From CAZYPB01 sp964649265 (lineage in GTDB: Archaea; Micrarchaeota; Micrarchaeia; Burarchaeales; JAKAKT01), in contig CAZYPB010000069.1 in the NCBI GenBank assembly GCA_964649265.1, positions 1 to 6,918 on the forward strand: 6,918 nucleotides of DNA, given 5' to 3'. Under the pieces are notes generated by a model. That model saw only the letters and a program-made list of their open reading frames with translations, was not told the origin of the DNA and searched no databases. Below, one piece after another: positions 1 to 4,881 of this stretch. How positions within the stretch are numbered: position 1 is the first letter of the stretch; each line of letters opens with the position of its first letter. Position numbers and translations under genes: made by a program.

Positions 1-802
1 GTGGAGGCATTAGGATTGTCTGAAGGTTTTTTCCTTCCAAATCCCTTGAGAATTCTACCAGTATATCCTTCACTCTTATTATTCCGATTATATTACTCTT
101 TGATTTGTAATAAACCGGAAAGCGTGTGAACTCATGTCTTGAGATTATCTTGGATGCCTCATCTATGGACATTTTCGCATCCAGAGAAATAAAATTTTTG
201 AATGGTATCATAACATCTCGGATTGGGACATCATTGAATTTAAGCACACGTTCTATGAGTTTCTGTTCCTGAGGCTCAAGGACCTTTTCTTCAACGCCTA
301 TCTCAACCATTGCATGAAGGTCTTTCTCGCTGAAGAATTTATTCTCTTGTCTGGATACAAGCCCTGCAAAAAAATCAAAAAACTGGACAACTGGGTAGAG
401 GATTAATCCGATGTAATACATTGGAGGTGCAGCGAAAAGCGCAAATCTAACTGGGTAGGAGGATGCGAAACTCTTTGGTATTATCTCGCCAACAATTAAG
501 AGCACAAATGTTACAACGCCTGTCGCGATCCCAACACCAATCTCGCCATAGAGTTCAACTGCCAGTACAGCTGCTATTGCAGAGGCCGAAACATTGACAA
601 AGTTGTTCCCTATTAATATTGTGACCAGTGTTTTGCGTTGGTTCTTCTTTAGCTTATTTAGGAAAAAGGACCCCCGCCTCTTTTCCTTCATTATCCTCTT
701 TAGGCGGATTTTTCCTATGGAGATAACGGCAATCTCTGCTGCTGAAAAGAAACCTGAGAAAAGAATGCAGATAAAAAATATCGGATAAATATAGTCGTTC
801 AT
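1..802 (-). CDS. CNNM/HlyC-CorC family membrane protein (DUF21 + CBS), C-terminus cut by window edge
   Basis: Reading the minus strand from an ATG at 802 gives 267 codons without a stop to the window edge, so the 3' end is missing. The N-terminal DUF21/CNNM domain (about residues 1-185) has hydrophobic segments near 4-27, 60-82, 88-112 and 119-150. It carries the family-like FFSAAEIAV motif (18-26) and GEIIPK (105-110). A CBS region follows, with DVMIP at 196-200 and FTRFPVYY at 225-232, and a second CBS repeat seems to begin at the edge (ILMPP). Family members transport or export divalent cations such as Mg2+ or Co2+, with the CBS pair binding adenine nucleotides; some bacterial relatives were named hemolysin C without firm proof. 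The gene starts 3 nt after the stop of the potassium channel gene, so the two are probably co-transcribed. I see no strong Shine-Dalgarno, so reinitiation after the channel stop is likely. The exact substrate cannot be read from sequence. Confidence 0.88.
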   Translation of the reverse strand, partial: MNDYIYPIFFICILFSGFFSAAEIAVISIGKIRLKRIMKEKRRGSFFLNKLKKNQRKTLVTILIGNNFVNVSASAIAAVLAVELYGEIGVGIATGVVTFVLLIVGEIIPKSFASSYPVRFALFAAPPMYYIGLILYPVVQFFDFFAGLVSRQENKFFSEKDLHAMVEIGVEEKVLEPQEQKLIERVLKFNDVPIRDVMIPFKNFISLDAKMSIDEASKIISRHEFTRFPVYYKSKSNIIGIIRVKDILVEFSRDLEGKNLQTILMPP

Positions 803-805
803 GAC

Positions 806-1180
806 CTACAACCACTCTCTTTTCTCGAGACGATCGAGTATGCTTTTCCTCTGTTCCTTCTTTTGGTTTACATTCTGAAGCCGGGTAACCTGGTGTTCTA
901 TTATCTCCTGCTGCTTAGCAAAGTAGCCTATTGCTATTACTGAAAGGGAATAGAAGACCACCGCAACACCTGTGAATGAGATTATTACTGTGAATATTTT
1001 GCCTACATCTGTGTCCGGGGCAAGATCCCCATATCCGACAGTGGTAAGCGTTACTCCGGTAAAGTAGAACGAATCTATCCACCCCCATCCTTCTATATAG
1101 TGGAAAACAATTGTCCCTGAGACTAACAAAATCAGTATACTAAACACGGCCATTGCAAGTTTTATACTTACTGAAAACAT
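806..1180 (-). CDS. Two-TM potassium channel (KcsA-like pore, Ion_trans_2)
   Basis: This 124-residue membrane protein has the minimal potassium pore layout: TM1 about residues 7-27, a pore helix around 35-46, the signature selectivity filter TVGYGD at 47-52, and TM2 about 62-86. The remaining 38 residues are charged and likely helical (KQQEIIEH, KKEQRKSILDRLEKREWL). They may form a tetramerising bundle as in KcsA. There is no RCK/TrkA domain, so gating ligands are not evident. The filter makes selective K+ conduction across the cytoplasmic membrane very likely; four subunits would form one pore. The ATG at 1180 lies about 29 bp from the centre of a TTTAAA box, which implies a leaderless or nearly leaderless mRNA. 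The gene is first in a probable operon with the CNNM-type protein. It could instead be a relaxed cation channel, but the canonical filter argues against that. Confidence 0.92.
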   Translation of the reverse strand: MFSVSIKLAMAVFSILILLVSGTIVFHYIEGWGWIDSFYFTGVTLTTVGYGDLAPDTDVGKIFTVIISFTGVAVVFYSLSVIAIGYFAKQQEIIEHQVTRLQNVNQKKEQRKSILDRLEKREWL

Positions 1181-1203
1181 CTCAAGATTTATTAGCAGAC
1201 AAA

Positions 1204-1215
1204 CAATTTAAATAA
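1204..1215. promoter_or_regulatory. Shared palindromic box A (TTTAAA) of the divergent channel and hycI genes
   Basis: CAATTTAAATAA contains the self-complementary ATTTAAAT. On the plus strand TTTAAATA (1207-1214) matches the archaeal box A and is preceded by an A-rich, BRE-like ACAAACAA; it predicts a start near 1235 for hycI. On the minus strand the same bases read TTATTTAAATT and predict a start near 1183 for the channel, leaving almost no leader. Loose inverted arms surround it (AACAA at 1202-1206 and TTGTT at 1218-1222). The role is inferred from position and motif only. Confidence 0.6.
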
Positions 1216-1237
1216 GGTTGTTGGCTTCTGTAAACCA

Positions 1238-1244
1238 GAGGGGG
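1238..1244 (+). promoter_or_regulatory. Ribosome binding site deciding the TTG start of hycI
   Basis: GAGGGGG ends 4 nt before the TTG at 1249. It would sit in a leader of roughly 13 nt if transcription begins 26 bp from box A. In-frame codons upstream reach a stop (TAA at 1231) without an ATG or GTG. The next in-frame GTG (1282) would remove residues before FLGVGN. TTG is therefore the best supported start. Confidence 0.5.
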
Positions 1245-1248
1245 TTTT

Positions 1249-1677
1249 TTGGCTCTTGAAAGTATACTGTTTGGGAAGGTTGTGTTTCTAGGGGTTGGGA
1301 ATGAGATGAAAGGTGATGACGGCGTAGGGCCTTTCATAAGCAAACGTATTGAAGGGATAAACGCAGGTACTGTTCCGGAAAACTTCATACAGGTGATAAA
1401 TGGCATGGGCCCGGATGTTTTGGTTATATTCGATGCGATTGATTTTGGAGGAAACGGAGGGGAGATAAAAATAATTAAGGCGTCAGAATCAGTTGGGTTG
1501 AACATCTCAACACATTCTCTTCCATTGGCAAGATTGTCTGAGATGATAGATGCACGGGAAACATGGATTGTTGGGGTTCAGCCGGTTAATATTGAATTTG
1601 GAAGTCAGTTATCCGAAGAAGTTAAACTGAGTGCTGAGAGAATAATAGATGAGGTATTAAGATGGAAGAACGGATGA
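1249..1677 (+). CDS. hycI: HycI-type [NiFe]-hydrogenase maturation endopeptidase
   Basis: The 142-residue protein has the full layout of the HycI/HyaD/HoxW protease family (usual size 150-175). FLGVGNEMKGDDGVGP (13-28) is the N-terminal GxGN...DDGxG motif. VLVIFDAIDFGG (57-68) carries the second conserved aspartate, and STHSLPLARL (87-96) the conserved histidine. By alignment in memory with E. coli HycI, Asp24, Asp62 and His89 correspond to its nickel-sensing residues. The PENF and GVQPVNIEFG segments are also HycI-like. Such proteases cut the C-terminal tail of the nickel-loaded hydrogenase large subunit in the cytoplasm, closing the active site. No hydrogenase structural gene or Hyp factor lies in this window, so the substrate is elsewhere. 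The start is TTG, supported by GAGGGGG just upstream. The 3' end overlaps the next gene by 16 nt, so co-translation with the glycosyltransferase is likely. It is not a general protease. Confidence 0.9.
   Translation: MALESILFGKVVFLGVGNEMKGDDGVGPFISKRIEGINAGTVPENFIQVINGMGPDVLVIFDAIDFGGNGGEIKIIKASESVGLNISTHSLPLARLSEMIDARETWIVGVQPVNIEFGSQLSEEVKLSAERIIDEVLRWKNG
1651..1655 (+). promoter_or_regulatory. Ribosome binding site inside hycI supporting the ATG at 1662
   Basis: GAGGT lies 6 nt before ATG 1662 and favours this start over the in-frame ATG at 1674. The latter would give a neat ATGA overlap with the hycI stop and has only GGAAG (1664-1668) before it. The choice changes just four residues (MEER). 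Confidence 0.45.
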
Positions 1678-3122
1678 AACGCTTTGTCATATTGTTTGTA
1701 TTTGCAATCCTGGTTAGAACTGTTTTCATAAACGATGCCCCTTTTTTCAAGGATGAGGCACTGTACGCTGAGACCATAGATGTTATGATTAAAAGCGGAG
1801 ACCCCGCACCATACTATTTAGGTGAAGTTGCCCGGTGGAAACCACCAGGCATGTATTGGGTTTACGTGCTTTTTGTTTTCCCTTTTCATGATATTGGCGT
1901 TCCTGTTGAGGTTCTATACCGCCTTCCAGGTGTTTTGCTGGGCGCTTTGTGCTCACTTCTCGTTTATGAGATTGTTAGAGTAGTGAGCAATAAGGATGAT
2001 CTCGGGTATATTGCTGGGCTTGCGTATGCAGGGAATGGACTTGTTATTGCAGTTAACCTGAAGCTTCTTACAGACAGCCTTCTTTCTCTCTTTATTCTCG
2101 CGTCTGTTATGTGTTACATTCTCTCCAGAAATAACCCACGAACTGCTCTTTTGGGAGGCCTTTTAGCAGGATTGGCGGTTTTCACAAAAACACTGGTAGG
2201 CCTTATGGCGCCATTGCTTGCAATTGCATATTTCCTTTTATTTCATAGGAAAGGACTTTGGAGATGGGAGACACTTACTTCATTCCTGTTTATCCCCCTT
2301 GTTTTTATGAGCATCTACTTGTTTATGCCCGGAGTTGGAGAGCAGTACCAGAGAGATACTTCAACAAGAATAGTTACAGATCTTGGTTTGGGTTTCTATT
2401 TTTCTGAAAACATATTGCAGATACTTCAATTCAGCATGGTTTGGCTTATGATTGGCATATATGGGGTTTACAGATACCGCACAGAGTTGTGCAATCGCTT
2501 CTGGTATGTTTGGGCTGTTTTCGGTCTTTTTCCACTTGTGGTTCCGGGCTCACTGTTCTGGTACCTTCTTCCACTTGTCCCCGTAATCTCGTTTTTCGCA
2601 GCTAAGGTTATAGTTGCAGATAAGAGAATTGACTTTCTTTCGCTGTTCTTTGTTTTTGCCCTAACCCTACTCTCAATACCTGGGGTATACGTCTACCAGA
2701 ACCTTATCGTTTCTTCTGGAGATAACCTTGAATCCAGAGAGATTGGAGAATATCTTTCTGAAAAGGACACGCTGTTGGTTATGCAGTACAACCCAACAAT
2801 TATCTACTATAAGGTTTCAGAAAACAGAGAATATGACGATCTGAGTGCCTTGTTTCTAATTAACCATGAAACATTAACTGACGAGGAGCTTGAAAGCCTG
2901 ATTGTCGACTCAATGATGCCCGAAAACACGATAGATCTTCACAGCGCAATACTCAGGCATTTCACCTACCCGAGGATACACTATGGGGATTTCAGCAAAC
3001 AGCGGAATTACGTAGCATTACAAAAAGACATATACGAAAAGAGAATTGTTTACAACTCGGATTATTCTGATTTCAGCTTGGACTATGAGGGAGACTTCTT
3101 TGTTGTTTTAAGAAGAAACTAA
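1662..3122 (+). CDS. GT39/ArnT-like polyprenyl-phosphate-dependent membrane glycosyltransferase
   Basis: This 486-residue polytopic protein starts with TM1 (about 7-22), directly followed by FFKDEALYAE (28-37). The Asp-Glu in that first external loop is the hallmark of GT39/PMT and ArnT-like GT-C enzymes. ARWKPPGMYWV (57-67) matches the conserved KPP loop of ArnT relatives. About ten further hydrophobic segments run to residue 342 (roughly 64-80, 88-108, 115-132, 135-153, 162-195, 205-222, 251-270, 281-315 and 325-342). The last 144 residues are soluble, acidic and unrecognised. Family members use a polyprenyl-phosphate sugar and transfer it on the outer membrane face to protein, lipid or another glycan; which acceptor applies here cannot be read. 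The start overlaps hycI, and the stop TAA shares bases with the stop of the opposing GGGPS gene. Functional link to the protease is not obvious. It could be annotated simply as a DUF2079- or PMT_2-like membrane protein. Confidence 0.85.
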   Translation: MEERMKRFVILFVFAILVRTVFINDAPFFKDEALYAETIDVMIKSGDPAPYYLGEVARWKPPGMYWVYVLFVFPFHDIGVPVEVLYRLPGVLLGALCSLLVYEIVRVVSNKDDLGYIAGLAYAGNGLVIAVNLKLLTDSLLSLFILASVMCYILSRNNPRTALLGGLLAGLAVFTKTLVGLMAPLLAIAYFLLFHRKGLWRWETLTSFLFIPLVFMSIYLFMPGVGEQYQRDTSTRIVTDLGLGFYFSENILQILQFSMVWLMIGIYGVYRYRTELCNRFWYVWAVFGLFPLVVPGSLFWYLLPLVPVISFFAAKVIVADKRIDFLSLFFVFALTLLSIPGVYVYQNLIVSSGDNLESREIGEYLSEKDTLLVMQYNPTIIYYKVSENREYDDLSALFLINHETLTDEELESLIVDSMMPENTIDLHSAILRHFTYPRIHYGDFSKQRNYVALQKDIYEKRIVYNSDYSDFSLDYEGDFFVVLRRN

Positions 3123-3133
3123 ACCTTCTTTTT
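3110..3133 (+). terminator. Weak hairpin plus T-run at the convergent GT39/GGGPS junction
   Basis: AAGAAG (3110-3115) can pair with CTTCTT (3125-3130) around a 9-nt loop that contains both stop codons, followed by TTTTT (3129-3133). Archaeal termination depends mainly on T-rich tracts, so this could end the plus-strand transcript. The stem is short and A-T rich, so the call is tentative. Confidence 0.3.
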
Positions 3134-3883
3134 ACCCTCTCTCTTTATTTCCTTTGCAAGTGAGGAGACTATGTCCTTTGCATTGTGTTTGTTTTCGACT
3201 GCAGTTCCGACTTGGAGTATGTCGCCCCCATACTTTATTGCATCTCCTGCTTGTTTCGGGGTTCTTATTCCTCCAGCTATTATATAAGGAACAGAAATTG
3301 TACTGGAAACTACCTTTATCATCTCATTTGGAACTGGGCCAACCTTTGATGCAGATCCTACATCCGTTATTATGTATTTTGAACCCATGAGTTCCCCTGC
3401 TAGAGCAAGAGATGCTGCTATCTGTGGTTTATCTCGTGGGACAATGTTCACATCTCCGACCCAGCCAACTGTTCCGCCTGGTTCTACGACAATATAACCC
3501 ACTGGAAGTGATTCTATGTTCATCTTCTTTATTATTGGGGCAGCGAGCGTCTGAGCCTGGGATATCCAGTATGGGTTTCTTGAGTTAAGCAGTGACATGA
3601 AATATATTCCATCAGCATATGGAGTTACAGTTGCTATGTTTCCTGGGAAAAGAACAACTGGAACATTTACTTTCTCTTTTATCATGCGGGTAGTGTCATC
3701 AAGAAGTGATCCTTGAGCCCCTATTGAACCACCTACAAGTATTACATCTGCGCCCCCGTCACATGCCTCCTGTGCTGTTTTTGCAGCCTTTTCCTCTGAA
3801 GAATGATCACATGGATCTATCAGTACGAATAACGATGCTCCTTCCCTGGAGATCACATCATGGATATATTTATCAACTTTCAA
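3119..3883 (-). CDS. GGGPS: Geranylgeranylglyceryl phosphate synthase (GGGPS, EC 2.5.1.41)
   Basis: The 254-residue TIM-barrel enzyme joins geranylgeranyl diphosphate to sn-glycerol 1-phosphate, forming the first ether bond of archaeal membrane lipids. Visible family landmarks in order: LIDP (21-24), VILVGGS (47-53), VVLFPGN (76-82), FMSLLNSRNPYWI (95-107), VGYIVVEPGGTVGWVGD (128-144), IITDVGSAS (171-179), YIIAGGIRTP (200-209) and LQVGTAVEN (223-231). The long FMSLLNSRNP and EPGGTVGWVGD segments point to the larger group II GGGPS typical of most archaea, not bacterial PcrB. The start is TTG, sharing TTGA with the stop of the upstream SDR gene, with a G-rich Shine-Dalgarno 8 nt before it. N-terminal MKVDKYIHDVI fits known family starts, so no residues appear missing. 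The loop usually YLEAGSGA reads ITDVGSAS here, with Asp in place of Glu. Lysine-rich end (REGKKKV). Confidence 0.96.
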   Translation of the reverse strand: MKVDKYIHDVISREGASLFVLIDPCDHSSEEKAAKTAQEACDGGADVILVGGSIGAQGSLLDDTTRMIKEKVNVPVVLFPGNIATVTPYADGIYFMSLLNSRNPYWISQAQTLAAPIIKKMNIESLPVGYIVVEPGGTVGWVGDVNIVPRDKPQIAASLALAGELMGSKYIITDVGSASKVGPVPNEMIKVVSSTISVPYIIAGGIRTPKQAGDAIKYGGDILQVGTAVENKHNAKDIVSSLAKEIKREGKKKV

Positions 3884-4830
3884 GAGATCAACCCCCTTTC
3901 CCTATAATACTCCACCATCTCTTTTATTCCTTGCGAGAGGCTCGTCTTTGGTTGGAACTCAAGCTTTTTCTTTATTTTGGTACTGTCAAATGCCCTATCC
4001 TTTGTTAGTTGGTCTAAGTTATGAGATGAGAAACTGTATTTGCTTGATGCTGAAAGTATGGGGAGAACTGTTTTGGCAAGCCACAACGGAACAGACCTCG
4101 TTGGCTCTTTTACGCCTAGTGCGGAACAGGCTATTTTGAACAGTTCTCTCTGGGTTGGATAACCTGGTCCTGCTAGATTGAAATCCTCTCTCTCAGCATC
4201 CTCATGATCTGCAACAAGCAAAAGTGCATCAACGACATCAGAAACATGAACTAGTGGTATGTGGTTCTCCCCATTTCCCAGTATGGGCATCTTACCTTTC
4301 CCAAGTGCCTTGAGAACTGGAAGATAGCCCTCTTCAAAACCAGGCCCGTACATCATTCCTGGGCGCAGTATTGATGATTTTATTATCCTCCACTGGCGGG
4401 CTATTACCTCCTCTGCTAACATCTTAGATTTTCCGTATTTCGAGATAGGTTTCTTAGGGCACCTCTCGTCAGCTGGGATTATCTCAGGATAACCGAAAAC
4501 AGATACTGAACTAACATAAACAAAGCGCTTTACCTCTTTTCCTCTGCATGCTTTGAGTGCATTTGTTGTCCCCAGAACATTGACTTCGTAGAATGTCCTG
4601 TCACTTAGTTTGGTATCTATAACTGAAGCTAGATGAAAAAAGGTATCATTGCTCCCAACAAACCCTTCAAGTGTCTCCGGTTTTGTTATATCTCCCTTGT
4701 GGACTATGACACCTTCAGGAAGGTCTGTTTTTTTGCTTCTTGCAAGAACCTTTACTTTTTTCCCCTGTGACAACAGCCTCTCAACAAGATGTTTGCCAAG
4801 CCTTCCTGTTCCGCCCGTTATTACATGCAT
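3880..4830 (-). CDS. NAD(P)-dependent epimerase/dehydratase-like extended SDR
   Basis: The 316-residue protein is a full-length extended short-chain dehydrogenase. The Rossmann motif TGGTGRLG (5-12) binds the dinucleotide. HKGDITKPETL (44-54) and FFHLAS (64-69) are typical core segments. YVSSVSVFG (105-113) holds the catalytic Ser region, and YGKSK (132-136) is the YxxxK active-site pair. The C-terminal part has the substrate-side motif RPGMMYGPG (156-164) and HIPLVHVSDVVDALL (190-204), as in nucleotide-sugar epimerases and 3beta-HSD-like reductases. The substrate cannot be assigned. The ATG at 4830 lies about 26 bp from a TTTAAA box, so the mRNA is probably leaderless, although AAGGA sits 5 nt before ATG. 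The stop TGA overlaps the GGGPS TTG start (TTGA), so the two proteins are made from one message. That hints at a lipid, isoprenoid or head-group substrate, but this is inference from context. Confidence 0.9.
   Translation of the reverse strand: MHVITGGTGRLGKHLVERLLSQGKKVKVLARSKKTDLPEGVIVHKGDITKPETLEGFVGSNDTFFHLASVIDTKLSDRTFYEVNVLGTTNALKACRGKEVKRFVYVSSVSVFGYPEIIPADERCPKKPISKYGKSKMLAEEVIARQWRIIKSSILRPGMMYGPGFEEGYLPVLKALGKGKMPILGNGENHIPLVHVSDVVDALLLVADHEDAEREDFNLAGPGYPTQRELFKIACSALGVKEPTRSVPLWLAKTVLPILSASSKYSFSSHNLDQLTKDRAFDSTKIKKKLEFQPKTSLSQGIKEMVEYYRERGLIS
3890..3897 (-). promoter_or_regulatory. Shine-Dalgarno for the TTG start of GGGPS
   Basis: On the minus strand AGGGGGTTGATC resembles AGGAGGTGATC, the complement of the 16S rRNA 3' end, with a G-U wobble and one extra T. 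The G tract ends 8 nt before TTG 3883. It lies in the last codons of the SDR gene, consistent with translational coupling. Confidence 0.55.
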
Positions 4831-4851
4831 GATATTCCTTAGACAAGAGGC

Positions 4852-4860
4852 TCTTTAAAT
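4852..4860. promoter_or_regulatory. Shared palindromic box A of the divergent SDR-GGGPS operon and rqcH
   Basis: TTTAAA at 4854-4859 has its centre at 4856.5. The SDR start codon A (4830) is 26.5 bp to the left, and the rqcH ATG A (4882) is 25.5 bp to the right. That is the normal box A to transcription start distance on both strands, predicting two leaderless mRNAs from one central element. On the minus strand the box is preceded by a purine-rich, BRE-like GAAAAG. A 5-bp inverted repeat AAGAG/CTCTT (4845-4855) overlaps its left side. Confidence 0.6.
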
Positions 4861-4881
4861 CTTTTCAGACACGTGTTAAAC

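Noticed and set aside
594..788. Plus-strand 64-codon frame
   Set aside because: It lies opposite the first transmembrane part of the CNNM gene and has no promoter or ribosome binding site; it is a shadow of that gene.
1182..1505. Minus-strand open frame over the 5' half of hycI
   Set aside because: It is antisense to a gene with clear catalytic motifs, has low-complexity Pro/Ser-rich translation, and no recognisable domain.
3154..4139. Three plus-strand frames (3154-3390, 3706-4008, 3948-4139)
   Set aside because: They are antisense to GGGPS and the SDR, whose motifs are continuous, and encode only Leu/Pro/His-rich unrecognisable peptides.
4873..4881. GTG start for rqcH giving three extra residues
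   Set aside because: It lies upstream of the transcription start predicted from box A and inside a palindrome, with no Shine-Dalgarno. ATG 4882 fits better, though the point is not proven.
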